Of a stretch of DNA of 64,000 nt, positions 43,670-57,898 are shown piece after piece. The DNA comes from Lytechinus pictus (taxonomy: Eukaryota > Echinodermata > Echinoidea > Temnopleuroida > Toxopneustidae), in contig NC_087262.1 of the NCBI RefSeq assembly GCF_037042905.1, forward strand, positions 8,201,001 through 8,265,000. The letters are read 5' to 3'. The position numbers and the translations under genes are program-made. The notes under the pieces are model-generated. The model searched no databases, had not been told where the DNA came from, and saw only the letters and a list, made by a program, of their open reading frames with translations. How positions within the stretch are numbered: position 1 is the first letter of the stretch; each line of letters opens with the position of its first letter.

Positions 43670-45820
43670 TTAAGGACGGTTTTGTACTTTTGCCCCTTGA
43701 CAAAATGGCCAATGAAATGAAAAGTTCAAATGAGTCTGTGAACCTGAAGCAAGAGCATATAGGGTAGAGTGAAGCTTACTCTGCAGATATCACCACAGGA
43801 TGGGATCATATATGACATTTCCAAGTATTGATTTTCGAATCTGATTTGCTGCGCATAATGCTGAAATTGAGCCAAAGGGAAAAAATAGCTTGCCGGCTTT
43901 GTGGGCAAACAATACTGAACATAGACCACAGCCAATAGATGGGCATGAGGGGGTACGATGGTTTTGCGGTCTCGAAAGCAACATGCTCACAAATGATGAA
44001 TTCTATGAATTTCATTTCCCAAGACTGATGGGGAGACAGCTGTAAAAGAAAGGAGGAGTGGGGAGGAAGAGGGGAAGGGATAGATGCAGAGAGAAAAAGA
44101 GTTAGAAGAGAGGAATGAGAGCTTGAAGTAAAGAAAAATAAGAAAAATGCAGGACTGAAAATATTTAGAGTGAGGGAGGAGGGATGTAGAAATTCACAGA
44201 CGACGTTGTGGAATGGGGGATTTTTTTTTTGTTAAGGTGAGGATGAAAGATGTACTGGGTATAAAGGAATTATTGAATCGAAAAGGGAAGTTGCAGGAAT
44301 GCAAATTCAATGGAAGGATCTGTGCAAATGACGATTTTCGGCAAAGGGGGGCCTGTGACAGAATAAAATTGTTAAAGCAAAAATTGAGTAAATGGGATCT
44401 GTAATCCCTAATGTTTCTCACGTTTTCAACTATTTCTTTATATATTTCTAGCAGGCATTCAGAAGACAGTCATATACAATAATTATCCTAAAAGATTTTT
44501 TGCACCGCATCAAGCGACAATGAAGGCCCTCCTGATGTAAATCAGACCTCATATGGACTATACTAGCCTTTTTATATATATAAACAATACAATAGTTCTT
44601 GGATACTCAGTATGTGTCTTAATTGGTAAACAAATATGTAAAATAAATTAATAAAAAAAGCACATTGTATATCATGACTGACATGATAGGCCACTCTCTG
44701 CTCCTGTACAACGTTCTATTCCTACTACAACCTTCCGCAAGTTAAACAGTGTTTTTTTAGATTGCTTTTACGCACCCCTGACTGTTATTCAATATTGATC
44801 AAGAATAATGACCATCATAATATTTTTAACAAAACACACCGCATATTTATTATTCTTGTATGAAACGGTTTTTAGATCGAGAGCACCCAAATGCACATGG
44901 GGATACTTCAATAAATTCACCACGTGCTACAGCTCCATTGGGATTTATCCCCTTTAAGTAATTGAACCATTATGACGTCATCATATGCTATATCATTAAT
45001 TTAACCCAAAAAAAATAGTAGCATTGCATCAGTGTGTAAGCATGTGACCTTTTCCTTGCCTGGGCCGTAGGTGTGTACATTGTATTATTAATCAAGTTAA
45101 AGGCATACTCAAGAAGTTGCAGTGCACAATAAAAAGGAGAGAAGGGTCTTCGCAATCAAGGTGAATTTCATTCCCATACCATCGTAGATCTATGTTGGTT
45201 TTAAAACTTGACCGACTAAGGAAGCTTACGCTGACTTGCGTATCGCATGTTTTGTTCTTCAGTCATATTTGTTAATATCAAACATTTATTTGTTTATAAC
45301 TATATAAATTGGATTCGTCATCAATACTTTATTGACATAAAAAAATCCTTTTCTTTTTACTTCAAGATATAATTCCTTCACATCAAGACATAATTTTGTG
45401 TTGTTGGTAGTCCTTGATATAGAAAATTTATCATACGTAAATCGGTAGACTCTTGCTAAAACGTCCAGTTGTTGGTTGTTGTTGTTTTCTAGATTGTTCT
45501 TTGGGCCTGATGTTGCCATCATAAAATGATGAAAAATGGCCCTAAACAAAAAGGTTTGATATAAGCCTACATGCTGGCCAACATGATAGCATGTAATTCC
45601 ATAATTTGCGCCGAAAAGTGAAACTGATTTAGAATTTCAATTTACTCCATCTTCTCTCCCTATTTTTGTATTTAATTTGTGATTTATTATGTACAAATCG
45701 TTTTTTTATACTTTTTACAGAAGTGGCACATATATTATGTTACATGTATATTATTTGGCGAATAAAGATGATATATATATATTATGATGGGACGTCTTCT
45801 TTGTTGTTGATGACGTTGTT
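43670..45820. other. No gene seen
   Basis: AT-rich sequence with a G/A-rich patch at 44030-44210. Several short overlapping minus-strand frames at 43726-44015 have no splice support or motif. Confidence 0.35.
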
Positions 45821-45825
45821 TGCTC

Positions 45826-46015
45826 AGGGTCAGTGTCACAAAGTGTGTTCTGTGTTCACAGTGTGTTCACATACAGTAGTTGACTGTGTGAACAGGTAAT
45901 TCACACTTTTAAAATGTGCAATTGTAACAAATTTAACAGTATGAAGATGATTTCACATTGTGTTCCACACTGTAAACACACTGTTCATACTTTGTGACTC
46001 ACTGTGCAAGCACTG
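45826..46015. mobile_element. Palindromic element rich in CACAGTGTGTTC phrases
   Basis: CAGTGTCACAAAGTGTG... and ...CATACTTTGTGACTCACTGTG are inverted ends. TGTTCACAGTGTGTTCAC and TTCCACACTGTAAACACAC pair in between. It is similar in flavour to 21440-21770. Confidence 0.65.
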
Positions 46016-46929
46016 AATAAAAATATTGTTTTGATAGAGCTCCGGTGCATGAAGTGCGTTTCATAGTACTGAGCTACAAACAAATAAGGCTTTGCTGGTT
46101 GAGTGATTGAAGACCAACGTTGTTTTCAGTTCTCTTACGACCAATAATCCAATTAGTTAATTAGCTCCTAATGAAGATTGTATGATGATGACCACAGGGG
46201 TAGATATTGATTGCGTATCTCGTTATACGATGCATGAATGATAGCTGGCGCGGAAACAATAGATGTTATTGATTCGTTTGTCATGAAATGGTATATAGAC
46301 GGACCTATTATTTTACAGCGCGTTGAGCATGCTAACTTTGAATGGATGAAATTGAGTAGTTGAATATTATACATGGAAAATGAACAAGGAACAGAAAATA
46401 TAGCATGGCAATGGGGGTGCATTTTAAAAAGCTTTCCCAATTTTGATTTTAGTGGAAATTTTCCAACAAAACATTTATTTATCAATTGATATTATTGTTA
46501 GTGGAATCTAATGAAATAATATGCGTGAAACGGCAATGGCATAAGATTCCAAGAATGTGATAATTATGTTCCATATCGAGGCCATTGATTAGATTTCAGG
46601 GTGAAAATAATCAAGCTTTACAGCTGGTGAACCACTGGTATTGAAATGTCACGCCTGTAGCCCGACGCCACGGGCAAGACACCGGTCTGCAAACACCGTC
46701 CATCTCTTAAAAAAATGAAATGGATGTGTTTCTGTGCGGGCGTGTGGGGAGTTTGTGTGTGTGTGTGTGTATGTGTGCGTCTCTCTCTCTCTGTCTCTAC
46801 GATGGGAAAAGGAAATTGGGCTATTAAGATACATCTGAAAAGGGGAATAAGAGAGCTTCCATATGGCATGTATGAGACAGCTTTAACATATTCGTAGAGA
46901 GGGATCAGTAATTCAAAACAAAATAGGAC

Positions 46930-47270
46930 CATGCTACATGCTGGGGGTGCTGAAGCATCCCCAATATTTTCCTTGGGGGTGCTGCGTGTATTATTTTCTA
47001 GAGGCAGGACCCCCATGAATACTGGTATAGGAGTTAAAAATTACAAATATTTTGTAGTGAAACCTACAGAGGCAGGACCCCCATTAATGCTGATATAGGA
47101 GTTAAAAATGACAAATATTTTGTAGTGAAACCTTCTTCTTTTTGGGCTTTTCAAATTTCTCGGGACAGAAATAACCATCATTTCGTAGTGAAAACCCTTT
47201 TTTTGGCTTGTCAAATTTACATCAGCACCCCCAATTAAAAAAAATCGTTCCCCAAGGGCTCTGGGATTAA
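46930..47270. repeat. 68 bp tandem duplication within a CCCCCA-rich repeat
   Basis: GAGGCAGGACCCCCAT... starts at 47001 and again at 47069, each followed by TATAGGAGTTAAAAAT and ACAAATATTTTGTAGTGAAA. The block is flanked by GGGGGTGCTG and the inverse CAGCACCCCC, so it may be one transposon remnant. Confidence 0.65.
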
Positions 47271-47274
47271 CCTC

Positions 47275-48360
47275 CGGTGTAGAATTTGAATTCGTGATTG
47301 TAATTAGCGTTCGAGATTCTAATCATGTTCTAGTTTGGTTTCAGATGTGCTAAAATTCGTCATTAGCCTTATTTTTCACTGGAATCATCATGCAAATTAC
47401 GATTTTTTTTTACCGTGTGAAAGGGCGGTTGGAAAGAGTGTGGACAATCATGACAATGGAAGAACAGTCCTATATTCTGTGCTCCTGTGATATTCTTCCA
47501 AATTTCCCAGGGCATAAAGCTCATCGTTACTATCTTTCACAACTGAAATTGCATGGAAAATGCAATATGCTAAATTTAACACGATCTAACTTGTTTCTTT
47601 GGACATGTCTAGAGAAAAGATCCGGCACGACTGATCAAGGTAATTGAGGGAAGAGCATACTTAGGGTGGGAGTCGAGAGCAATGGACTGAATATGACTAG
47701 GCAAGAAGAGGTACGGATGTCATGAGCAAAGCTTGCTAGCATATGAACACTGGAGCAAAATAATTGATTTGATATAGTGAAGTGGGTCCTTCTCAACTCG
47801 ACATGCTTGAAGGTATAGTTAAAGAACTAAAGTTGGTAAGCAACATTTATTTGATCCTTCGCTAGGAAATATCATGAATATGGAAACTTACAAAGCTTTT
47901 TGTAGTGCAATGCAATATCATGCTCAAAAGCATGCTCCATGAGAATTCAATACACATTGATGATTACACATACATTAATATAAGGTTCTACAAATATAAT
48001 TTCTACCATATCTACGATACATGTGAAGCTACGCACATCCAAAGCCTACCAATCCATCAATTTCGCTTTGGCATTGTCAGGCGCCTCGTCGTGTAAATAT
48101 ATAGAAAGGTGTAGCTCTGGTGGTCCGACACCACGACACTACAATTGAGACAGATCACCTTAAACACTGAAATACCAATTATACCACACATGCACTATTC
48201 CCTTTGCTATCTTAGGATGCATTCACACAATCGAAGCTATCTCTAGACCGACCACATATAATTCCAACCCTACTACGCTATACGTACGTCGGAATCCTAT
48301 CAATCCATCAACCTTACATTAACATTGTCAGACACCTCGTCATGTAAATAAAATTGTGAA
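47275..48360. other. No gene seen
   Basis: Ordinary AT-rich DNA. A diverged pair of similar phrases (CCTACCAATCCATCAATTTC near 48046 and CCTATCAATCCATCAACCTT near 48295) indicates a roughly 250 bp direct repeat. Confidence 0.35.
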
Positions 48361-48364
48361 GCTC

Positions 48365-48541
48365 TGGGGGGGGGGGGGTGTTTCATAAAAGTTGTCAGCA
48401 CTGACTAAATTGTTGGTGCTGACAATTTCAGTGAAATCCTTGGTTTTGATTGGCTATGGGGCACTTGCCTCTGACTGTTTCTATGGTAACTGTCGGAAAA
48501 AGCCAACTTGACAGTGCTGACAACTTCCATGAACCGCTCCC
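48365..48541. mobile_element. MITE with GGGTGTTTCATAAAAGTTGTC terminus
   Basis: GGTGTTTCATAAAAGTTGTC followed by AGCACTG pairs with CAGTGCTGACAACTTCCATG near 48511. Related to the 36.1 kb element by its termini. Confidence 0.65.
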
Positions 48542-48549
48542 AAAGTGTT

Positions 48550-48989
48550 CCGGTACCTCGCCACCGCAATTGAGAAACACCCCCTTTTACCAGTTACATC
48601 CATGCTTTATCAATGAAATGCCAGTTATACAGCACAAGGGCTAGCATACCTCTAGAGGATCGAGAAGGGAGCAGAGGGGCAGATACCCCTTCTGAAAATA
48701 AAACACTGTTTTCTTTCATTTTACTTGTCTTAAATGTTCAAAACGGCTGCTTCGGGAATTGGCGGTGGCCTTTCACTCTCATTTGTAGTTGTCGAAAAAT
48801 GTTTGCCCCTCCCTTGACAAGGTTTTCCAGGTACACCACTGTTAGCACATACTGACATTATTTTACCCCTTGTATCCTAAATGACAATTAATTATCACTT
48901 ACTCTCTACATTGGGCCTACCTGGGTTAATAGTGACTACTAATAGTTAAGTACCTCAAGAAGCTCCAAAATGTATTATGTCGATATATG

Positions 48990-49034
<45 letters not shown>

Positions 49035-52000
49035 GTATATATTATGAATAATTAAGAAACAAAAGAAATTTATCAGGTATAGATACATTACAAGTAGATT
49101 GTTAGAATGTATATATGCATATGTTATTCATTGTGTCATTTGCTTATGTTATGCTGAGAAAAAATGATTACACTTGTATATACTTTTGTTATTGGAATGT
49201 GGAAATAAATAAATAAATCAAATCAAGTTATGCAGTAGTGAAAAAAGTTGTAGATTTAACAAGAGCAGTCGTTTGCAAGTAATAATGGGCTTTTAAAATG
49301 ATTTCTGTCACTCATCTCAATTTGTCGATTGATTTGATTGAATATTTCGTCCGACGTGCCTGACAAAGCTTGAAAAACCGATTGAAGCTATCGAGATCAA
49401 CTCTGGCGTGTCAGAAACGCTTCAGAACGTCACATGGCATGAAGGAGAAAAAAAGAAATGCATTTCCTTCAATACGTTTTGGTGCTATCAGATTATTTGT
49501 CGATATGCTCTTCATATGGAAGAAGACGATTTCTGTGTCTCTCCATCTCTCTCTATCTCTCTCTCTCTCTCTCTGTAACATGAAATGCCATGTATACATG
49601 TAAAGCACATGCAGGTCCAATACCCAGAAAGAAGGGGCCAGGGTCCCGGAAAGGCTAGCGATTAATCGTAAGCTTCATTTTCACGATTAATTGTACATTG
49701 TAGTCAATGCAATCAATCTTTTTAAAAATGAACGATGATTGCTAAGTTTTGCGTTATGGACGCCACGATGCTGCAAGAACTACAGACACAAGACGATAAA
49801 TAAGACCGGTGAGTTCGCCTGTTTCCTTTGGTATCTTACGACACAGTCACACCAACGAAACCGACTCCAGATCGATCAAAGCTATTACGTTATTCCGAAT
49901 GGCATATCATCGGTCGGATTGGAGTGCGTTTCGTTGGTGTGACTGTTACGAGACACATGGAGTTGTAGACAATCCCAAATGTGATGTGTATGATCATACA
50001 GTTCATAGGCGTTCTCCGAACACACTCGCACTTCTCCTATTCATTGGTTTGACGCCTTTCCCGCCATAGAGCCGTCATTATGGCGAAATCATTATTGCTA
50101 TAAATTGGATGGAATGTAAGAATAGCATTGTGGAAGCCATTCTCGATTATAATGACAATGCTAATTCATATACTGTCGAAATCGAAAGGCACAAACATTA
50201 GGTGGTAAAAGATTACATTTTATTCATATTTGGCTATTGGAGACTTGACATGATCCTTAACATAATGTTAAAGGAGAACTTCATCCTGACGGAAGGTTTA
50301 TTGTAAAAGTAGCAGAAAAAATAGCAATAAAAAATATTGGTGAAGGCTTAAAGAAAATTCAGCAAATATTAAAAAAGTTATTGGTATTTATTATTTTTTA
50401 AATTTGTAATTCAATTCAATTTATTCAACCATAAAAAATATGTATATACAATTCATACAGTGTACATAATTATGCAATAAATAGTACAAAATATGGCTAG
50501 GACCATAAAAAAGCAAACTGCGTGTAGAGAATGGCCCCAAAACAATAGCATTGACAAAATTTACAATTAGAAACAGAAAACTAATAAAACACAAACAAAC
50601 TATATCAGCAGATATAAATGCAAATACATAAACATACACACATACACACACACACACGCAAACCCTGGTAATTTCATAGAGTTTCCATTTAGTAGGCCCT
50701 ACACATTTTTTTTAAACGGGATACAGTTGAGCAATCTTTTAGGGAAGTTGGGAGTTGATTCAATTTTTTTATACCGACTAACGTAACGTCATATGCAAGC
50801 AGCTTCCCGTGCATCGTGAATTAAATCATTAATGACATGTCATTTTCTATTTAAAAAAAAAGGATTTATTGTACCTTCGGTTTATCAATAGACAAATTTT
50901 TCCACACCCCGCTCCTAAAAAAAGATTTTTTTTTTTAGTCATCATGAGCCATTTAAGAATTAAAATTTATGCTTTTTATAAAGCAGCTGCTAGTATAAGA
51001 TGTCACAAAGCAAAAAATATATAATACCGTCCTTAATCGTTAATGGATTTTCCTCAAACATGTCAAACCTTCACAAATATTTTTTCTTATTATTTGTTCT
51101 GGTATTTTTACAACAAACTTTTTTGTCAGGGTAAACTTCCCCTCTAAACTACAAAGGACCGTAACAATTTATATTTTCCCTCTCAAGCGAACTAGGGACA
51201 TCATTATGTTTGTTACTTGCATGTTGTTTCATGGATATTGTTATAATATCTTGCGTGCCTATAGTATATATTTAGCTAATTTCCTGATGTCATTTATCAT
51301 AAGTTGCTTTCTAATTGATAAAGATATTTCAGCATGTAAAGATATTTCAGCATGTTCAGAGACACCAGTATTGGTTGAAGATGGCCTTTTATTTAAGAGT
51401 TAAAATTTACTATATCAAGTTTACCAACGTTCAATACATGCATATAATATGTTTATATTGGCGCCGACAAATTATATTTTTCTTCTTTGACAGAATCAAT
51501 GATATTCACTGGCAACATTAATTAGAATGTGAGTTCTTGATTAATTTTCAAACAAACCCTGGTACATTAACCAGTGACACGCAATGTAAAACAATGGACA
51601 TTGTCTAATCAAATGCCTCAAGAGAATGAAAGGTAAACACAGCACTCACCAAGGGTGAAAGTCACTAATTGACTCGCGAAACTGATACAGAATTGATTGA
51701 TTTAATTACTGTAAAATGACAGGAGTTGACACAACCGCAAGGTCCATGGCTCGACGATGGTTTAATTCCATTTCTGATGATCTGCGAGTGAGCAGAGTGA
51801 ATGCGAAAAATTAATTTATATTTATTCTGATTGCCATAAGTTGAGAGTTAGGTCATAGCTTTGGTATGTAATGATTAAGAAATATTAAATTAATCATATC
51901 TTTAAAAACAAATTTGAATGCAGAAAAATACAAAACAAAGATGAATCAAAGTATAAAAAAATAGAATAAACAATTTTAGTGATTTGAGTTTTCCAAGGAT

Positions 52001-52790
52001 GGAGTTCTAGCCCTCGCCACCTTTAATAGCACAGTTAGCAGCCAGACGCAATTGGCAACATCACCATTATCATAAAGACGAAATACACAGAATAATGAAC
52101 CAGTGGTAAGACGGGGAGAGACAAGCATGTAAATTCGCATGCGATATTCGTATTTTATACAGAAAGAAAGATGACGTCACTGTCGTCAAGAGCAGGTGTA
52201 TTTTGAGGGACTGAGATAATTTATTCCCAGACAAGGTTTTCGGGTAATTGAATGATCGGAGTTCTCCATTAGATCCATTATTGATCCATCGTCAAATTAG
52301 GTATATTTCTCGAATACCACGTGCCCTCATTATGCAGTTCTTCTTGTGAAGCATTCACGATGAAAATTTCCCAGTTACTCTTTTCAACAATAATTTCATG
52401 ATGATGATGATGATGATGAAAGGTTGAATGTTTTATGCTGTGTTTGATGGAAAATTTGTTTTAATGAAATCATTTAAGGACTCTTTGATAACCTATGAAT
52501 TGTCAGTTTTGCAGCGACATAGGACTGTACCTAAATGTCGATTCTTGAACTAAAACGTTAGAGGCATTTAACAAACATGAAGAAAGCCAAATTTTTAAAG
52601 TGTAGATTAACAAAAATCGTGTAGACGCATAACATAATATTCAAAAATTGAATAAAAAGATAGTTTTACTTCTTCAATATTTAATTTCCTGAAGAATATG
52701 AAAGCCTAATCAAACTTCTTCCCCTTTTTTGTTACAAAAGGTGCATGTTTTGATTTTTTCAGGTCTAATTTGCTATATAATGTTACTACT
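48550..52790. other. No gene seen; scattered simple repeats
   Basis: Holds (TA)n/(CA)n at 48980-49035, a CT-rich run near 49540-49575, and an inverted pair around 49830-49955 (CAGTCACACCAACGAAACCG and CGTTTCGTTGGTGTGACTG, about 120 bp MITE). Short minus-strand (GT)n-derived frames at 50421-50657 are not genes. Confidence 0.35.
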
Positions 52791-52794
52791 TCTA

Positions 52795-53100
52795 ATAGTA
52801 GTAGTAGTAGTAGTAAAAGTAGTAGTAATACAATGATAATAATAGTGATAGTAGGTAAAAGAAGTAGTAGTAGTAGTAGTAGTAGAAGTAGTAGCAGCAG
52901 TAGTAGTATTAGTATTAGTAGTAGTAGTAGTGGATGGTAGTAATAATAACAATAGAAGTAGTAGTAGAACTAGTAATACTACTAGGAGTAGAAGAGGTGA
53001 TAGCAGTAGTAGTAGTAGCAGCAGTAACAGTAATAGTAGTATTAAAAGTAGTAGTGGTAATAATAATAAGTAGTAGTGGTAGAAGTAGTAGTAGTAATAT
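52795..53100. repeat. 300 bp (TAG)n-type trinucleotide region
   Basis: Imperfect TAG/GTA/AAG/CAG triplets fill the stretch. The Val/Ile-rich 60-codon frame across it is low-complexity translation. Confidence 0.92.
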
Positions 53101-53183
53101 TATTTACATATATTAGCATTAGTGGAGTAGTGATAGCCTTGTGGCAGTGGCGTCATTATTTTGAAAGCTTTTCAACACCCGAC

Positions 53184-53429
53184 TACACTGCAAAAACTCA
53201 GGTGTTGATTTAACACCAGCCCGGAATCTATATATGTCCACACCTTAGAAGTATTGAAACAACACCAGTTTGGAATCAAACCGATGCAGTTTTAATACTA
53301 ATTGGTGTTGTATAAACACCTATCTGGTGTTAGACCAAAACGAATTTAGTGTTGTTTAACACTTCTCTGGTGTGGACATATATAGATTCCGGGCTGGTGT
53401 TAAATCGACACCATAATTTTTGCAGTGTA
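53184..53429. mobile_element. 246 bp MITE with TACACTGCAAAAA termini
   Basis: TACACTGCAAAAACTCAGGT and its mate TTTTTGCAGTGTA are the ends. GGTGTTGATTTAACACCAGC and CCCGGAATCTATATATGTCC recur inverted on the right. The flanking TA suggests a TA target. Confidence 0.85.
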
Positions 53430-53434
53430 CATAA

Positions 53435-56400
53435 ATGTCCATCCCAAATAGAGTCTCGTGACAAACATTTTCAATTTGCTATTGGTTTGGGTTCGAATAG
53501 GCAGATTCATAATTTTTCCTCAATCTACGCGACCTAGTTCATATTATTATCATGCAACAGCTATTATTAGAGCGACGCTCTATCGGCATGTATTCTGAAC
53601 GTTGCGATCAAATTGTCTACAATGTATATGTCACTAAAATTCAACGGCAACTTGTATCGAAGAGCATTATGTCCTCTCTGTTCTGCTTGAGTTTGTAGTA
53701 TTGATAATGCTCAGCGTTCAATTATGTCGCCCGATTAAATCGTTTTCATCCTTGAAAAAAAAATTAAAGCCGTCCAGTGAGAAATAAAGGAGGTGTTATA
53801 ATCAAACATAAATTCATCCACATTAAATGAAAATCTATCCTTACCTTGAGAACTCTGAAGGTTAGCTTAGGATGAAGAATATCATATTTGGTATTGCAGA
53901 GGCCCTAAAATACAGCTGAATTTCCTTCACGGGATACGATAAACATGCACGCACCCAACACCGATGCACACAACCCATACATGCAAAAGCCCGCGTAAAT
54001 GAGAACCCTGCGCGCGATACCAGCACCAGCGAATGCACATTCCTCTTGCACACATCTACGGTAGAAGTATGGAAGAAGAGTGGTGTGTATACGAAATGCA
54101 AACAGGCGACATTATGTGCCCTGGTGAAAGATTAAAGCACTGCTCGCACACACAGAAGGGAGAACACCACTGAAATGGATGCAGACGAATTTTGAAGCGG
54201 GAAGATGGTACTATAGAAAATTTGAGCCGACGAAATCGACGTTGAGTTGACCCGAGGCTTGGCCACTCGAAATTCGTATTTGGTTACGGGTCCGAGTAAG
54301 ATTTATTTTCTTTTTCTTTTTTCAACATCAGGGGGTGGGTTATTTATTCAGATATCCAGATTATCCAGATATCCATTATTGTCATTCTTTATAGTTATTA
54401 GAGCTTTCAACGAAACATGAATTAGATTTTTTTTTTATCTGAAACCAATCATACGTGTATACTATTCATTTTTTTTAGCAGATATTTTCTTAAATGACTT
54501 AGGTCAATCTATTTCCATACCCTTTTCGTGTGTTTCTACAGGAGCTTTAAAAATATCTTGGAATACCATGTTTATCGAAAGGATACTCTGCGGCAATGAT
54601 CTTTAAAATCAATATGTAAAGAAATAATATTCGGTCAAATAAAACAAATATGTCAATGGTTTCATATCAAATTCATGAAAAACCTCTATTTCGTGTACCA
54701 CTTCGTATTTCGTATAAAGGAATGTTACATTTTGTTTAGAAGTCTGACAAATCATATCTAAAAATATGATTTGTAATGCCAACAAATGGTATAAACTCCT
54801 TTTTTCTTCAGATGATGACACTAAAAAAAGGGTCATTCATTTATGCAAGAGCTGTCAGTTTTTTGTCAAGAGTTCCCCAAAAATCTTCTGTGCCAAAATG
54901 AAGGAAATTTGCACAAAAGTTGCAGCGATCGTAATGGAGAACTCAGTTGAATAATGATTGCTATTTGCATTCATTTATGTAAGCCATATTTAGTAATAAT
55001 TTATTCAATTTTCCTTGGCTTATGAATATTGATATGTAATCACTATCCTCAATATATTTCTTGGCATGAATAGAAATTAAGTTTACTAAGTTACAAACAC
55101 TTTTCATTCACTTCATGGGTACCAATTGAGTATAACCCTGAACAAAAAAGCAGAAAAGAATGATGGAATATTAGTTTTGCTAGAAGATGTTACCTATCGG
55201 ATAGCAATTTATTAAAAATGAAATTAGATATTTTCTTTTCTTAGAATAACTGCCATGTTTATTTGATATGTCTTATTATTTCTTCAACTGCGTCCGAGTC
55301 GTATGTCTGGCCAAGTTGTCACTAAGAAAATGGAATTACACATCAACGAATGCCAATCAAATATAAAAAAACTACTCGAAATTGATGGACACATAAATCA
55401 TACCAAATCACGTTTGTATCCACAGAGCAAATTAATATATTAAAAGTTCTCAATTCAGATTGTTGCATTCCTTTTTTCATTTTCTATATTTTGGTAAAGC
55501 CATTTCACCAAATTCAACAAAACATGTCGATATTTGCTCATGCATTAATAACACTTTCCTTTGGTGTCATCCGATAGAGCAGATATTCGAATTAGTGATA
55601 GGTCAATACGCCATCACGTGACCATAGATGCGAGTATCGCATTTGTTATATTCTATGCTTTGACGTCACCTCAGTGAATATAACTGCGTTGTATTATCAA
55701 TAAATTGCGGCGTTATATTTTCTAAGGTGACGTCACTCGCTGCTTACAAGTTGCGTAATCAGGTAGTTTATTTGATGTGCGCGCTAGTGTTAATGCGTCG
55801 ATTGCATGAAGAAGGCGTTTGAGGTATTTTCCAAAAAAATTGTATTATGACGTAGATTGATCAGAGCTGCAGCAAGAATTTTGGGTTAATCAGAGAGCGA
55901 GAATGATGATGAATGCAATCTCTGATGGCGAATCCACATAGACAAAAAAATATAACAGATATTGCCTGGTCTATCTTTTTAATAAATAACATTTCAACTC
56001 CCCTATATTTTTCCCTAGGGAGAATATTTTCCCTCAGCGCTGCGCGCTTCGGGCAAAATATAATCGCTTGGGAAAAATTTAACTTTGTCGGGGAGAGGAA
56101 ATGTTAATAATAATAATAATAATTAACATTTATATAGCGCTTAATACAACAGTTTCTAAGCGCATTGGAAAGAGAAAAAGAAGTAGCAAAATACAGTGAA
56201 AGAGAACAGGATATGGAACTAAGAGGACTGCTTAATGAGGTAAGATTTGAAATGTTATATTCAACTCTAGGTAGGCAATATCTGTATAATATATCATAAG
56301 TAATATATAGGTCAACTGTTCATATATTGTTTCAAAGGGATCACAAATGAACACAATAATGAATAGAAAACTACCATAAAGATAGCGTTTTATTGGTTCC

Positions 56401-57620
56401 TTCATATATCAAATAAAAGTCACAATAAAAATGCCAAAGGCATATACATATATACAAAAATATGTGTACATTGTATGTGCTGTATCAAACAGAAAGTAAA
56501 ACAATTCAAAATATATCTTTAGAGATTCTTCGCTTTTGCTTTTTCTAAGCGTTAATGATAAAGAAAATGGAATTTATATGTCTATATACTTCGCCACATA
56601 TATACAATTATTGCTTTATCCATATTTGTATTACTATAAGAAAATGCACTTACTTAGTCCTAAAAGCACGTTTGGATCACAAAAAGTTTCATATGCATTG
56701 TTAATTCCATAAAAGTGGAGGAAAAAATAAGTAAAATAAACCTTTCAAACTTTTTTTTCCTTAAAGCACGTTTTGTTCACATAAGTTTCATACACATTAT
56801 TAGTCAATTAAAGTGGAGAAAAAAAATAAGTAAAATAAACCGTTAAAACTTGTCAGATGTTAAGCGAATACGCAAGGATTTGACGTCTTCTAAAACTACG
56901 AGAAAAGACAGAAAAGGCATGTAGGAAGACGCCATTAAATCAAAATGAGCCTTAGTAGTGGGTACAGTCACACCCATTAAACCAATCGATGGGTGTGTCA
57001 TTGGAAATAACATAATATATATTTGATCGGTCTCCAGGTTTCAACGGTATGACGGTGGCGAAGGGAGCATCCAGACAGTCCATTCCACAATTATAAAACA
57101 AAAATGGAAATCTGTGAGGAATCTTTTATCGGTTCTCCCAAAATGAGAGTCCTACAAAGCAAGACACGATTAACTGATAATTATAACATAACTCGACAGA
57201 TCGTCATCCTTCTTTGAAGTCTAATTGTTTTCGCGATCAACGTCAAATAGTAACTGGCGATACCAAATATAGGTCTGCGTGGTCTCGGCAGTTTTCTTTT
57301 TGCCAAGGTCGGTGTGTTCTTCCGAAAAGAGTTGCAAAGTCTAATAAGAAAAAAAATACAACAGCTGTTTTGCAGCAGCAAGCGACAAAAATGACTCGGT
57401 AAAAATCACATTATGCAAGCATTTGACGCCCGGTTAAGTACACCTTCATTCTGAGTGTATCACAATATCAGTGGGAGCATAACTGTCAGTCATCGTGGTA
57501 ATAATATCATAAATAAATTGCTCAGTCAAGGTGGTCTAGTATTGAATGTTTTATCTACATAGTAAAAACAGGGCTACGTACCCATCATGAAAACCAAAAA
57601 AGAACAATGAATGAACACAA
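53435..57620. other. No gene seen
   Basis: AT-rich DNA with a SINE 3'-end fragment (TATATAGCGCTTAATACAAC near 56132). There is also a roughly 75 bp duplicated stretch (ACGTTTGGATCAC... near 56669 and ACGTTTTGTTCAC... near 56768), and a diverged inverted pair near 56965 (CAGTCACACCCATTAAACCA and mate). Confidence 0.35.
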
Positions 57621-57629
57621 ATAATAATG

Positions 57630-57898
57630 ATAACAATAATAGTTGGATTTATAAAGCGCTTTTTGCCAGAGGATACAAAGCGCTGCTATTATTACCCCGG
57701 CTTTAGCTCGAGCTACCATCACCGGCGCTCAGTGCATGCAAGGAATTACTCCTGCCGGGTACCCATTCACCTCACCTGGGTCAAGTGCAGCACAGTGTGG
57801 ATAAATTTCTTGCTGAAGGAAAATACGCCATGGCTACGATTCGAACACACGACCCTCTGTTTCAAAGGCGAGAGTCAGAACCACTATACCACGACGCA
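57630..57898 (-). mobile_element. tRNA-derived SINE, near full length
   Basis: On the minus strand the head GGGTGCGTCGTGGTATAGTG has A box TGGTATAGTGG and B box TGTTCGAATCG. A body of GCAAGAAATTTATCCACACT, CCGGGTACCC and GGTAATAAT follows, and the end is ATAAATCCAACTATTATTG. The 136-codon plus-strand frame here is antisense to the SINE. Confidence 0.8.

Noticed and set aside
46618-47016. 132-codon minus-strand frame
   Set aside because: It runs through (GT)n and CT-rich simple sequence (THTHTHT in translation), and has no motif or splice support.
53862-54101. 79-codon Cys-containing minus-strand frame
   Set aside because: No signal peptide, domain or splice site, and its surroundings show no coding bias.
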